This document shows, in pieces, positions 24,851 to 45,700 of a DNA stretch of 64,000 nucleotides (position 1 is the stretch's first letter; every line of letters begins with the position of its first letter). The translations under genes were made by a program, and so were the position numbers. Below the pieces are notes generated by a model. The model was given only the letters and a program-made list of their open reading frames with translations. It was not told the DNA's origin and did no database searches. Source of the stretch: Globodera rostochiensis (Eukaryota > Nematoda > Chromadorea > Rhabditida > Heteroderidae); assembly GCA_018350325.1 (NCBI GenBank), contig JAEVLN010000031.1, positions 417,472 to 481,471 of the forward strand, written 5' to 3'.

Positions 24851-25740
24851 CCCGACGAAACCTAATCCTTCTATTGGTACCTGAATATGTACAATAAAGA
24901 AAACAATATAAAATTATCAATAGGAATGCAATTATGTCAGATCGATCATTTTGAATGTTAAGCACTTGCTAAAGCAATGACTCATTCATTTTAAAGTTGA
25001 GAGAGTACCAGATGTTTCTAAGACGTACTATTAAGAGTTTTTTTAATATATTAAGTATTTTATTTGCCAAAATTTTTGCCGGAAATATTTAAAATAATTT
25101 GGTTATATTAAACATAAATATTTTACATTATTTTTCACAAACGGGTGCTGGGGTATTCCGGTTAAATTTCTGAGAAATATTTATGCCTAAAAAAAGATTG
25201 AAATTAATTTTTTGTTTTTATTAATTCACCAGGAGACATGCACAGATATTCTGCACAATAACAAAACAATAACAAAATTGGAGGTTTCCAATTTAATGTA
25301 TGCAGTTGTTTTTTTTCAATTAATAGAAAGACACCGTTGACTTCCAGAATGTGTGTGCAAACCAAACACTAAGCCATTATTAAGCTGCCCAAAGAATTTT
25401 TTTACAATTTTGCCAGAAAAGAGGCGCTAATTAAGAAATCTTTTTAAACTCATCAATTTCCGGCGCTTTTTCCTTAGACAAAAAATGCTCAACAATTGTT
25501 TATTATTTTGACAAATCAGCGTCTATAAATGCTATAACTTTTGAATCCAACCATTTTTTTAGAATTAGCCAAAGCTAAGAAGCAAATTTAAATCACATAG
25601 AATCCCGCAATTTTGGCACACTCCTTCGCTGTACAACTCGCTTCTCCAAGGTGAGTTGGCACCTCTGGTCGAACACATAATAGACCAGTAAGTTAAGAAC
25701 AAAGAATTTGGTAATAAAATTACATTAAGACATCTCCTGC
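24851..25740. other. Gene-free stretch left of the satellite
   Basis: Ordinary AT-rich sequence; no exon, RNA gene or repeat that I recognise. Confidence 0.5.
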
Positions 25741-25745
25741 CTACA

Positions 25746-25860
25746 GTGCTGCACGAGAGTCTCGATATCGAGTATCGACTCGAGAAAAGTCTCGAGTTTT
25801 TTGGGTCTCGGACTCGGGCTCGAGTCTCGCGTATTTAGTCTCGATTTTCGAGACTTTTTA
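25746..25860. mobile_element. Left half of a TCTCGAG-family hAT-like element abutting the satellite
   Basis: TACAGTGCTGCACGAGAGTC matches the terminus of the 7868 element, followed by TCTCGAG/ATCGAG repeats to GAGACTTTTTA, where satellite monomer 1 begins. No right terminus follows, so the satellite boundary lies inside the element. Confidence 0.6.
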
Positions 25861-28800
25861 CATTCGACACTCGGATTGGTAGCCGCCGAATTTTGCTGGC
25901 CGAATTCACAATCTTTTGGCTGTATTTTATATTTTGCTATCCATTATCCGTGGTTTTCGAATTTTTAGAATCTAGTCACATCGAGATATACTTTTGAAAA
26001 TTCATTGCGATTATCTCTCGAATTCTAGGCCCTTTTCCAATAATATTTCAGCATTCAAAACATTGTTTAATTTTTTCCCCCTATTTTTGATCGCCTCAAA
26101 GTGAATTCGTTTAAGCCTAGTCAGTTGAGCCATCAAAATAGCGGCCCCTAAAAAGGAGGATCTCATTCTGAAAATTTTTTGCTATATTATTTACTTATCA
26201 ATCATGTTTAGTCTTACGAATTCGCTTGCGACTTTTAGGTGAATATTTGTAGAAATTTTTGACTATATTTTTGGCCATAACTTTTTTGTGCTTTGTCCAA
26301 TCGCAAAGCTATAATTTAAATAGCATCATCTATCGAGAGCTTCCATTTGTCATAACAAACGACCAAATCGGGCCAGTCTGAAAGAAGTTACACAAAACAT
26401 TCGACACTCGGATTGGTAGCCGCCGAATTTTGCTGGCCGAATTCACAATCTTTTGGCTGTATTTTATATTTTGCTATCCATTATCCGTGGTTTTCGAATT
26501 TTTAGAATCTAGTCACATCATTATATACTTTTGAAAATTCATTGCGATTATTTCTCGAATTCTCGGCCCTTTTCCAATAATATTTCAGCATTCAAAACAT
26601 TATTAATTTATTTTCCCTATTTTTGATCGCCTCAAAGTGAATTCGTTTAAGCCTAGTCAGTTGAGCCATCAAAATAGCGGCCCCTAAAAAGGACGATCCC
26701 ATTCTAAAAATTTTTTGCTATCTTATTTATTTATCAATAATGTTTAGTCTTACGAATTCGCTTGCGACTTTTAGGTGAACATTTGTAGAAATTTTTGACT
26801 ATATTTTTGGCCAATACTTTTTTGTGCTTTGTAGCCGCCGAATGTTGCTGGCCGAATTCACAATCTTTTGGCTGTATTTTAAATTTTGCTATCCATTGTC
26901 CGTGGTTTTCGAATTTTTAGAATCTAGTCACATCATTATATACTTTTGAAAATTCATTGCGATTATTTCTCGAATTCTCGGACCTTTTCCAATAATATTT
27001 CAGCATTCAAAACATTATTAATTTATTTACCCTATTTTTGATCGCCTCAAAGTGAATTCGTTTAAGCCTAGTCAGTTGAGCCATCAAAATAGCGGCCCCT
27101 AAAAAGGACGATCTCATTCTGAAAATTTTTTGCTTTTTTATTTACTTATCAATAATGTTTAGACTTACGAATACGCTTGCGACTTTTAGGTGAACATTTG
27201 TAGAAATTTTTGACTATATTTTTGGCCATAACTTTTTTGTGCTTTGTCCAATCGCAAAGCTATAATTTAAATAGCATCATCTCATCGAGAGCTTCCATTT
27301 GTCATAACAAACGACCAAATCGGGCCAGTCTGAAAGAAGTTACACAAAACATTCGACACTCGGATTGGTAGCCGCCCAATTTTGCTGGCCGAATTCACAA
27401 TCTTTTGGCTGTATTTTTATTTAGCTATCCATTGTCCGTGGTTTTCGAATTTTTAGAATCTAGTCACATCAAGATATACTTTTGAAAATTCATTGCGATT
27501 ATTTCTCGAATTCTCGGCCCTTTTCCAATAATATTTCAGCATTCAAAACATTATTAATTTATTTACCCTATTTTTGATCGCCTCAAAGTGAATTCGTTTA
27601 AGCCTAGTCAGTTGAGCCATCAAAATAGCGGCCCCTAAAAAGGAGGATCTCATTCTGAAAATTTTTTGCTTTTTTATTTACTTATCAATAATGTTTAGAC
27701 TTACGAATACGCTTGCGACTTTTAGGTGAACATTTGTAGAAATTTTTGACTATATTTTTGGCCATAACTTTTTTGTGCTTTGTCCAATCGCAAAGCTATA
27801 ATTTAAATAGCATCATCTCATCGAGAGCTTCCATTTGTCATAACAAACGACCAAATCGGGCCAGTCTGAAAGAAGTTACACAAAACATTCGACACTCGGA
27901 ATGGTAGCCGCCCAATTTTGCTGGCCGAATTCACAATCTTTTGGCTGTATTTTATATTTTGCTATCCATTGTCCGTGGTTTTCGAATTTTTAGAATCTAG
28001 TCACATCATTAAATACTTTTGAAAATTCATTGCGATTATTTCTCGAATTCTCGGCCCTTTTCCAATAATATTTCAGCATTCAAAACATTATTAATTTATT
28101 TTCCCTATTTTTGATCGCCTCAAAGTGAATTCGTTTAAGCCTAGTCAGTTGAGCCATCAAAATAGCGGCCCCTAAAAAGGACGATCCCATTCTAAAAATT
28201 TTTTGCTATCTTATTTATTTATCAATAATGTTTAGTCTTACGAATTCGCTTGCGACTTTTAGGTGAACATTTGTAGAAATTTTTGACTATATTTTTGGCC
28301 AATACTTTTTTGTGCTTTGTAGCCGCCGAATGTTGCTGGCCGAATTCACAATCTTTTGGCTGTATTTTAAATTTTGCTATCCATTGTCCGTGGTTTTCGA
28401 ATTTTTAGAATCTAGTCACATCATTATATACTTTTGAAAATTCATTGCGATTATTTCTCGAATTCTCGGACCTTTTCCAATAATATTTCAGCATTCAAAA
28501 CATTATTAATTTATTTACCCTATTTTTGATCGCCTCAAAGTGAATTCGTTTAAGCCTAGTCAGTTGAGCCATCAAAATAGCGGCCCCTAAAAAGGACGAT
28601 CTCATTCTGAAAATTTTTTGCTTTTTTATTTACTTATCAATAATGTTTAGACTTACGAATACGCTTGCGACTTTTAGGTGAACATTTGTAGAAATTTTTG
28701 ACTATATTTTTGGCCATAACTTTTTTGTGCTTTGTCCAATCGCAAAGCTATAATTTAAATAGCATCATCTCATCGAGAGCTTCCATTTGTCATAACAAAC

Positions 28801-31800
28801 GACCAAATCGGGCCAGTCTGAAAGAAGTTACACAAAACATTCGACACTCGGATTGGTAGCCGCCCAATTTTGCTGGCCGAATTCACAATCTTTTGGCTGT
28901 ATTTTTATTTAGCTATCCATTGTCCGTGGTTTTCGAATTTTTAGAATCTAGTCACATCAAGATATACTTTTGAAAATTCATTGCGATTATTTCTCGAATT
29001 CTCGGCCCTTTTCCAATAATATTTCAGCATTCAAAACATTATTAATTTATTTACCCTATTTTTGATCGCCTCAAAGTGAATTCGTTTAAGCCTAGTCAGT
29101 TGAGCCATCAAAATAGCGGCCCCTAAAAAGGAGGATCTCATTCTGAAAATTTTTTGCTTTTTTATTTACTTATCAATAATGTTTAGACTTACGAATACGC
29201 TTGCGACTTTTAGGTGAACATTTGTAGAAATTTTTGACTATATTTTTGGCCATAACTTTTTTGTGCTTTGTCCAATCGCAAAGCTATAATTTAAATAGCA
29301 TCATCTCATCGAGAGCTTCCATTTGTCATAACAAACGACCAAATCGGGCCAGTCTGAAAGAAGTTACACAAAACATTCGACACTCGGAATGGTAGCCGCC
29401 CAATTTTGCTGGCCGAATTCACAATCTTTTGGCTGTATTTTATATTTTGCTATCCATTGTCCGTGGTTTTCGAATTTTTAGAATCTAGTCACATCATTAT
29501 ATACTTTTGAAAAATCATTGCGATTATTTCTCGAATTCTAGGCCCTTTTCTAATAATATTTCAGCATTCAAAACATTATTAATTTTTTCCCCCTATTTTT
29601 GATCGCCCCAAAGCGAATTCGTTTACAGTTGAGCCATCAAAATAGCGGCCACTAAAAAAGACGATCTCATTCTGAAAATTTTTTGCTATCTTATTAACTT
29701 ATCAATAATGTTTAGTCTTACGAATTCGCTTGCGACTTTTAGGTGAACATTTGTAGAAATTTTTGACTATATTTTTGGCCATAACTTTTTTGTGCTTTGT
29801 CCAATCGCAAAGCTATAATTTAAATAGCATCATCTCATCGAGAGCTTCCATTTGTCATAACAAACGACCAAATCGGGCCAGTCTGAAGGAAGTTACACAA
29901 AACATTCGACACTCGGATTGGTAGCCGCCGAATTTTGCTGGCCGAATTCACAATCTTTTAACTGTATTTTAAATTTTGCTATCCATTGTCCGTGGTTTTC
30001 GAATTTTTAGAATCTAGTCACATCATTATATACTTTTGAAAATTCATTGCGATTATTTCTCGAATTCTCGGCCCTTTTCCAATAATATTTCAGCATTCAA
30101 AACATTATTAATTTATTTTCCCTATTTTTGATAGCCTCAAAGTGAATTCGTATAAGCCTAGTCAGTTGAGCCATCAAAATAGCGGCCCCTAAAAAGGAGG
30201 ATCTCATTCTAAAAATTTTTTGTTATCTTATTTACTTATCAACAATGTTTAGTCTTACGAATTCGCTTGCAACTTTTAGGTGAACATTTGTAGAAATTTT
30301 TGACTATATTTTTGGCCATAACTTTTTTGTGCTTTGTCCAATCGCAAAGCTATAATTTAAATATCATCATCTCATCGAGAGCTTCCATTTGTCATAACAA
30401 ACGACCAAATCGGGCCAGTCTGAAAGAAGTTACACAAAACATTCGACACTCGGATTGGTAGCCGCCGAATTTTGCTGGCCGAATTCACAATCTTTTAACT
30501 GTATTTTAAATTTTGCTATCCATTGTCCGTGGTTTTCGAATTTTTAGAATCTAGTCACATCATTATATACTTTTGAAAATTCATTGCGATTATTTCTCGA
30601 ATTCTCGGCCCTTTTCCAATAATATTTCAGCATTCAAAACATTATTAATTTATTTTCCCTATTTTTGATCGCCTCAAAGTGAATTCGTATAAGCCTAGTC
30701 AGTTGAGCCATCAAAATAGCGGCCCCTAAAAAGGAGGATCTCATTCTAAAAATTTTTTGTTATCTTATTTACTTATCAATAATGTTTAGTCTTACGAATT
30801 CGCTTGCGACTTTTAGGTGAACATTTGTAGAAATTTTTGACTATATTTTTGGCCATAACTTTTTTGTGCTTTGTCCAATCGCAAAGCTATAATTTAAATA
30901 TCATCATCTCATCGAGAGCTTCCATTTGTCATAACAAACGACCAAATCGGGCCAGTCTGAAAGAAGTTACACAAAACATTCGACACTCGGATTGGTAGCC
31001 GCCGAATTTTGCTGGCCGAATTCACAATCTTTTAACTGTATTTTAAATTTTGCTATCCATTGTCCGTGGTTTTCGAATTTTTAGAATCTAGTCACATCAT
31101 TATATACTTTTGAAAATTCATTGCGATTATTTCTCGAATTCTCGGCCCTTTTCCAATAATATTTCAGCATTCAAAACATTATTAATTTATTTTCCCTATT
31201 TTTGATCGCCTCAAAGTGAATTCGTATAAGCCTAGTCAGTTGAGCCATCAAAATAGCGGCCCCTAAAAAGGAGGATCTCTTTCTGAAAATTTTTTGTTAT
31301 CTTATTTACTTATCAATAATGTTTAGTCTTACGAATTCGCTTGCGACTTTTAGGTGAACATTTGTAGAAATTTTTGACTATATTTTTGGCCATAACTTTT
31401 TTGTGCTTTGTCCAATCGCAAAGCTATAATTTAAATAGCATCATCTCATCGAGAGCTTCCTTTTGTCATAAAAACGACCAAATCGGGCCAGTCTGAAAGA
31501 AGTTACACAAAACATTCGACACTCGGATTGGTAGCCGCCGAATTTTGCTGGCCGAATTCACAATCTTTTAACTGTATTTTAAATTTTGTTATCCATTGTC
31601 CGTGGTTTTCGAATTTTTAGAATCTAGTCACATCAAGATATACTTTTGAAAATTCATTGCGATTATTTCTCGAATTCTCGGCCCTTTTCCAATAATATTT
31701 CAGCATTCAAAACATTATTAATTTATTTTCCCTATTTTTGATCGCCTCAAAGTGAATTCGTATAAGCCTAGTCAGTTGAGCCATCAAAATAGCGGCCCCT

Positions 31801-34800
31801 AAAAAGGAGGATCTCATTCTAAAAATTTTTTTGCTATCTTATTTACTTATCAATAATGTTTACTCTTACGAATTCGCTTGCGACTTTTAGGTGAACATTT
31901 GTAGAAATTTTTGACTATATTTTTGGCCATTACTTTTTTGTGCTTTGTCCAATCGTAAAGCTATAATTTAAATAGCATCATCTCATCGAGAGCTTCCATA
32001 TGTCATAACAAACGACCAAATCGGGCCAGTCTGAAAGAAGTTACACAAAACATTCGACACTCGGATTGGTAGCCGCCGAATTTTGCTGGCCGAATTCACA
32101 ATCTTTTGGCTGTATTTTAAATTTTGCTATACATTGTCCGTGGTTTTCGAATTTTTAGAATCTAGTCACATCAAGATATACTTTTGAAAATTCATTGCGA
32201 TTATTTCTCGAATTCTCGGCCCTTTTCCAATAATATTTCAGCATTCAAAACATTATTAATTTATTTTCCCTATTTTTGATCGCCTCAAAGTGAATTCGTA
32301 TAAGCCTAGTCAGTTGAGCCATCAAAATAGCGGCCCCTAAAAAGGAGGATCTCTTTCTGAAAATTTTTTGTTATCTTATTTACTTATCAATAATGTTTAG
32401 TCTTACGAATTCGCTTGCGACTTTTAGGTGAACATTTGTAGAAATTTTTGACTATATTTTTGGCCATAACTTTTTTGTGCTTTGTCCAATCGCAAAGCTA
32501 TAATTTAAATAGCATCATCTCATCGAGAGCTTCCATTTGTCATAACAAACGACCAAATCGGGCCAGTCTGAAAGAAGTTACACAAAACATTCGACACTCG
32601 GATTGGTAGCCGCCGAATTTTGCTGGCCGAATTCACAATCTTTTAACTGTATTTTAAATTTTGCTATCCATTGTCCGTGGTTTTCGAATTTTTAGAATCT
32701 AGTCACATCAAGATATACTTTTGAAAATTCATTGCGATTATTTCTCGAATTCTCGGCCCTTTTCCAATAATATTTCAGCATTCAAAACATTATTAATTTA
32801 TTTTCCCTATTTTTGATCGCCTCAAAGTGAATTCGTATAAGCCTAGTCAGTTGAGCCATCAAAATAGCGGCCCCTAAAAAGGAGGATCTCATTCTAAAAA
32901 TTTTTTGTTATCTTATTTACTTATCAATAATGTTTAGTCTTACGAATTCGCTTGCGACTTTTAGGTGAACATTTGTAGAAATTTTTGACTATATTTTTGG
33001 CCATAACTTTTTTGTGCTTTGTCCAATCGCAAAGCTATAATTTAAATAGCATCATCTCATCGAGAGCTTCCATTTGTCATAACAAACGACCAAATCGGGC
33101 CAGTCTGAAAGAAGTTACACAAAACATTCGACACTCGGATTGGTAGCCGCCGAATTTTGCTGGCCGAATTCACAATCTTTTAACTGTATTTTAAATTTTG
33201 CTATCCATTGTCCGTGGTTTTCGAATTTTTAGAATCTAGTCACATCAAGATATACTTTTGAAAATTCATTGCGATTATTTCTCGAATTCTCGGCCCTTTT
33301 CCAATAATATTTCAGCATTCAAAACATTATTAATTTATTTTCCCTATTTTTGATCGCCTCAAAGTGAATTCGTATAAGCCTAGTCAGTTGAGCCATCAAA
33401 ATAGCGGCCCCTAAAAAGGAGGATCTCATTCTAAAATTTTTTGTTATCTTATTTACTTATCAATAATGTTTAGTCTTACGAATTCGCTTGCGACTTTTAG
33501 GTGAACATTTGTAGAAATTTTTGACTATATTTTTGGCCATAACTTTTTTGTGCTTTGTCCAATCGCAAAGCTATAATTTAAATAGCATCATCTCATCGAG
33601 AGCTTCCATTTGTCATAACAAACGACCAAATCGGGCCAGTCTGAAAGAAGTTACACAAAACATTCGACACTCGGATTGGTAGCCGCCGAATTTTGCTGGC
33701 CGAATTCACAATCTTTTAACTGTATTTTAAATTTTGCTATCCATTGTCCGTGGTTTTCGAATTTTTAGAATCTAGTCACATCAAGATATACTTTTGAAAA
33801 TTCATTGCGATTATTTCTCGAATTCTCGGCCCTTTTCCAATAATATTTCAGCATTCAAAACATTATTAATTTATTTTCCCTATTTTTGATCGCCTCAAAG
33901 TGAATTCGTATAAGCCTAGTCAGTTGAGCCATCAAAATAGCGGCCCCTAAAAAGGAGGATCTCATTCTAAAAATTTTTTGTTATCTTATTTACTTATCAA
34001 TAATGTTTAGTCTTACGAATTCGCTTGCGACTTTTAGGTGAACATTTGTAGAAATTTTTGACTATATTTTTGGCCATAACTTTTTTGTGCTTTGTCCAAT
34101 CGCAAAGCTATAATTTAAATAGCATCATCTCATCGAGAGCTTCCATTTGTCATAACAAACGACCAAATCGGGCCAGTCTGAAAGAAGTTACACAAAACAT
34201 TCGACACTCGGATTGGTAGCCGCCGAATTTTGCTGGCCGAATTCACAATCTTTTAACTGTATTTTAAATTTTGCTATCCATTGTCCGTGGTTTTCGAATT
34301 TTTAGAATCTAGTCACATCATTATATACTTTTGAAAATTCATTGCGATTATTTCTCGAATTCTCGGCCCTTTTCCAATAATATTTCAGCATTCAAAACAT
34401 TATTAATTTATTTTCCCTATTTTTGATCGCCTCAAAGTGAATTCGTATAAGCCTAGTCAGTTGAGCCATCAAAATAGCGGCCCCTAAAAAGGAGGATCTC
34501 ATTCTAAAAATTTTTTGTTATCTTATTTACTTATCAATAATGTTTAGTCTTACGAATTCGCTTGCGACTTTTAGGTGAACATTTGTAGAAATTTTTGACT
34601 ATATTTTTGGCCATAACTTTTTTGTGCTTTGTCCAATCGCAAAGCTATAATTTAAATAGCATCATCTCATCGAGAGCTTCCATTTGTCATAACAAACGAC
34701 CAAATCGGGCCAGTCTGAAAGAAGTTACACAAAACATTCGACACTCGGATTGGTAGCCGCCGAATTTTGCTGGCCGAATTCACAATCTTTTAACTGTATT

Positions 34801-37800
34801 TTAAATTTTGCTATCCATTGTCCGTGGTTTTCGAATTTTTAGAATCTAGTCACATCATTATATACTTTTGAAAATTCATTGCGATTATTTCTCGAATTCT
34901 CGGCCCTTTTCCAATAATATTTCAGCATTCAAAACATTATTAATTTATTTTCCCTATTTTTGATCGCCTCAAAGTGAATTCGTATAAGCCTAGTCAGTTG
35001 AGCCATCAAAATAGCGGCCCCTAAAAAGGAGGATCTCATTCTAAAAATTTTTTGTTATCTTATTTACTTATCAATAATGTTTAGTCTTACGAATTCGCTT
35101 GCGACTTTTAGGTGAACATTTGTAGAAATTTTTGACTATATTTTTGGCCATAACTTTTTTGTGCTTTGTCCAATCGCAAAGCTATAATTTAAATAGCATC
35201 ATCTCATCGAGAGCTTCCATTTGTCATAACAAACGACCAAATCGGGCCAGTCTGAAAGAAGTTACACAAAACATTCGACACTCGGATTGGTAGCCGCCGA
35301 ATTTTGCTGGCCGAATTCACAATCTTTTAACTGTATTTTAAATTTTGCTATCCATTGTCCGTGGTTTTCGAATTTTTAGAATCTAGTCACATCAAGATAT
35401 ACTTTTGAAAATTCATTGCGATTATTTCTCGAATTCTCGGCCCTTTTCCAATAATATTTCAGCATTCAAAACATTATTAATTTATTTTCCCTATTTTTGA
35501 TCGCCTCAAAGTGAATTCGTATAAGCCTAGTCAGTTGAGCCATCAAAATAGCGGCCCCTAAAAAGGAGGATCTCATTCTAAAAATTTTTTGTTATCTTAT
35601 TTACTTATCAATAATGTTTAGTCTTACGAATTCGCTTGCGACTTTTAGGTGAACATTTGTAGAAATTTTTGACTATATTTTTGGCCATAACTTTTTTGTG
35701 CTTTGTCCAATCGCAAAGCTATAATTTAAATAGCATCATCTCATCGAGAGCTTCCATTTGTCATAACAAACGACCAAATCGGGCCAGTCTGAAAGAAGTT
35801 ACACAAAACATTCGACACTCGGATTGGTAGCCGCCGAATTTTGCTGGCCGAATTCACAATCTTTTAACTGTATTTTAAATTTTGCTATCCATTGTCCGTG
35901 GTTTTCGAATTTTTAGAATCTAGTCACATCAAGATATACTTTTGAAAATTCATTGCGATTATTTCTCGAATTCTCGGCCCTTTTCCAATAATATTTCAGC
36001 ATTCAAAACATTATTAATTTATTTTCCCTATTTTTGATCGCCTCAAAGTGAATTCGTATAAGCCTAGTCAGTTGAGCCATCAAAATAGCGGCCCCTAAAA
36101 AGGAGGATCTCATTCTAAAAATTTTTTGTTATCTTATTTACTTATCAATAATGTTTAGTCTTACGAATTCGCTTGCGACTTTTAGGTGAACATTTGTAGA
36201 AATTTTTGACTATATTTTTGGCCATAACTTTTTTGTGCTTTGTCCAATCGCAAAGCTATAATTTAAATAGCATCATCTCATCGAGAGCTTCCATTTGTCA
36301 TAACAAACGACCAAATCGGGCCAGTCTGAAAGAAGTTACACAAAACATTCGACACTCGGATTGGTAGCCGCCGAATTTTGCTGGCCGAATTCACAATCTT
36401 TTAACTGTATTTTAAATTTTGCTATCCATTGTCCGTGGTTTTCGAATTTTTAGAATCTAGTCACATCATATATACTTTTGAAAATTCATTGCGATTATTT
36501 CTCGAATTCTCGGCCCTTTTCCAATAATATTTCAGCATTCAAAACATTATTAATTTATTTTCCCTATTTTTGATCGCCTCAAAGTGAATTCGTATAAGCC
36601 TAGTCAGTTGAGCCATCAAAATAGCGGCCCCTAAAAAGGAGGATCTCATTCTAAAAATTTTTTGCTATCTTATTTACTTATCAATAATGTTTAGTCTTAC
36701 GAATTCGCTTGCGACTTTTAGGTGAACATTTGTAGAAATTTTTGACTATATTTTTGGCCATAACTTTTTTGTGCTTTGTCCAATCGCAAAGCTATAATTT
36801 AAATAGCATCATCTCATCGAGAGCTTCCATTTGTCATAACAAACGACCAAATCGGGCCAGTCTGAAAGAAGTTACACAAAACATTCGACACTCGGATTGG
36901 TAGCCGCCGAATTTTGCTGGCCGAATTCACAATCTTTTAACTGTATTTTAAATTTTGCTATCCATTGTCCGTGGTTTTCGAATTTTTAGAATCTAGTCAC
37001 ATCAAGATATACTTTTGAAAATTCATTGCGATTATTTCTCGAATTCTCGGCCCTTTTCCAATAATATTTCAGCATTCAAAACATTATTAATTTATTTTCC
37101 CTATTTTTGATCGCCTCAAAGTGAATTCGTATAAGCCTAGTCAGTTGAGCCATCAAAATAGCGGCCCCTAAAAAGGAGGATCTCATTCTAAAAATTTTTT
37201 GCTATCTTATTTACTTATCAATAATGTTTAGTCTTACGAATTCGCTTGCGACTTTTAGGTGAACATTTGTAGAAATTTTTGACTATATTTTTGGCCATAA
37301 CTTTTTTGTGCTTTGTCCAATCGCAAAGCTATAATTTAAATAGCATCATCTCATCGAGAGCTTCCATTTGTCATAACAAACGACCAAATCGGGCCAGTCT
37401 GAAAGAAGTTACACAAAACATTCGACACTCGGATTGGTAGCCGCCGAATTTTGCTGGCCGAATTCACAATCTTTTAACTGTATTTTAAATTTTGCTATCC
37501 ATTGTCCGTGGTTTTCGAATTTTTAGAATCTAGTCACATCAATATATACTTTTGAAAATTCATTGCGATTATTTCTCGAATTCTCGGCCCTTTTCCAATA
37601 ATATTTCAGCATTCAAAACATTATTAATTTATTTTCCCTATTTTTGATCGCCTCAAAGTGAATTCGTATAAGCCTAGTCAGTTGAGCCATCAAAATAGCG
37701 GCCCCTAAAAAGGAGGATCTCATTCTAAAAATTTTTTGTTATCTTATTTACTTATCAATAATGTTTAGTCTTACGAATTCGCTTGCGACTTTTAGGTGAA

Positions 37801-40075
37801 CATTTGTAGAAATTTTTGACTATATTTTTGGCCATAACTTTTTTGTGCTTTGTCCAATCGCAAAGCTATAATTTAAATAGCATCATCTCATCGAGAGCTT
37901 CCATTTGTCATAACAAACGACCAAATCGGGCCAGTCTGAAAGAAGTTACACAAAACATTCGACACTCGGATTGGTAGCCGCCGAATTTTGCTGGCCGAAT
38001 TCACAATCTTTTAACTGTATTTTAAATTTTGCTATCCATTGTCCGTGGTTTTCGAATTTTTAGAATCTAGTCACATCATTATATACTTTTGAAAATTCAT
38101 TGCGATTATTTCTCGAATTCTCGGCCCTTTTCCAATAATATTTCAGCATTCAAAACATTATTAATTTATTTTCCCTATTTTTGATCGCCTCAAAGTGAAT
38201 TCGTATAAGCCTAGTCAGTTGAGCCATCAAAATAGCGGCCCCTAAAAAGGAGGATCTCATTCTAAAAATTTTTTGTTATCTTATTTACTTATCAATAATG
38301 TTTAGTCTTACGAATTCGCTTGCGACTTTTAGGTGAACATTTGTAGAAATTTTTGACTATATTTTTGGCCATAACTTTTTTGTGCTTTGTCCAATCGCAA
38401 AGCTATAATTTAAATAGCATCATCTCATCGAGAGCTTCCATTTGTCATAACAAACGACCAAATCGGGCCAGTCTGAAAGAAGTTACACAAAACATTCGAC
38501 ACTCGGATTGGTAGCCGCCGAATTTTGCTGGCCGAATTCACAATCTTTTAACTGTATTTTAAATTTTGCTATCCATTGTCCGTGGTTTTCGAATTTTTAG
38601 AATCTAGTCACATCATTATATACTTTTGAAAATTCATTGCGATTATTTCTCGAATTCTCGGCCCTTTTCCAATAATATTTCAGCATTCAAAACATTATTA
38701 ATTTATTTTCCCTATTTTTGATCGCCTCAAAGTGAATTCGTATAAGCCTAGTCAGTTGAGCCATCAAAATAGCGGCCCCTAAAAAGGAGGATCTCATTCT
38801 AAAAATTTTTTGCTATCTTATTTACTTATCAATAATGTTTAGTCTTACGAATTCGCTTGCGACTTTTAGGTGAACATTTGTAGAAATTTTTGACTATATT
38901 TTTGGCCATAACTTTTTTGTGCTTTGTCCAATCGCAAAGCTATAATTTAAATAGCATCATCTCATCGAGAGCTTCCATTTGTCATAACAAACGACCAAAT
39001 CGGGCCAGTCTGAAAGAAGTTACACAAAACATTCGACACTCGGATTGGTAGCCGCCGAATTTTGCTGGCCGAATTCACAATCTTTTAACTGTATTTTAAA
39101 TTTTGCTATCCATTGTCCGTGGTTTTCGAATTTTTAGAATCTAGTCACATCAATATATACTTTTGAAAATTCATTGCGATTATTTCTCGAATTCTCGGCC
39201 CTTTTCCAATAATATTTCAGCATTCAAAACATTATTAATTTATTTTCCCTATTTTTGATCGCCTCAAAGTGAATTCGTATAAGCCTAGTCAGTTGAGCCA
39301 TCAAAATAGCGGCCCCTAAAAAGGAGGATCTCATTCTAAAAATTTTTTGTTATCTTATTTACTTATCAATAATGTTTAGTCTTACGAATTCGCTTGCGAC
39401 TTTTAGGTGAACATTTGTAGAAATTTTTGACTATATTTTTGGCCATAACTTTTTTGTGCTTTGTCCAATCGCAAAGCTATAATTTAAATAGCATCATCTC
39501 ATCGAGAGCTTCCATTTGTCATAACAAACGACCAAATCGGGCCAGTCTGAAAGAAGTTACACAAAACATTCGACACTCGGATTGGTAGCCGCCGAATTTT
39601 GCTGGCCGAATTCACAATCTTTTAACTGTATTTTAAATTTTGCTATCCATTGTCCGTGGTTTTCGAATTTTTAGAATCTAGTCACATCATTATATACTTT
39701 TGAAAATTCATTGCGATTATTTCTCGAATTCTCGGCCCTTTTCCAATAATATTTCAGCATTCAAAACATTATTAATTTATTTTCCCTATTTTTGATCGCC
39801 TCAAAGTGAATTCGTATAAGCCTAGTCAGTTGAGCCATCAAAATAGCGGCCCCTAAAAAGGAGGATCTCATTCTAAAAATTTTTTGCTATCTTATTTACT
39901 TAGCAATATGTTAGTCTTACGAATTCGCTTGCGACTTTTAGGTGAGACATTTAGAAAGTTTTGACGATATTTTGGCCATAACTTTTTTGTGCTTGGTCCA
40001 ATCGCAAAGCTATAATTTAAATAGCATCATCTCATCGAGAGCTTCCATTTGTCATAACAAACGACCAAGAAAATC
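25861..40075. repeat. Satellite array, ~537-bp monomer, left block (about 27 monomers)
   Basis: Monomers start CATTCGACACTCGG at 25861, 26398, 27350, 27886, 28838, 29374, 29903, 30440 and then every 535-538 bp to 39569; two more begin truncated at 26831 and 28318. Each carries GGCCATAACTTTTTTGTGC, GTCCAATCGCAAAGC and GCGGCCCCTAAAAAGGA. Leftmost units differ more (TTTGGCTG, GTTTAAGCC), while from about 29900 rightward they are nearly uniform (TTTAACTG, GTATAAGCC), the usual pattern of homogenised centre and worn edge. No open reading frame. Confidence 0.97.
26398..29373. repeat. Recent 1,488-bp segmental duplication within the satellite
   Basis: Blocks 26398-27885 and 27886-29373 have the same composite structure: a monomer cut after TTTTTTGTGCTTTG, a second starting at TAGCCGCCGAATGTTGC, and a third with TAGCCGCCCAATTTTG and TTTTTATTTAGCTATCC. 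The shared deletion joint shows the two blocks arose by duplication of the whole three-monomer segment. Confidence 0.85.
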
Positions 40076-45700
<5,625 letters not shown>

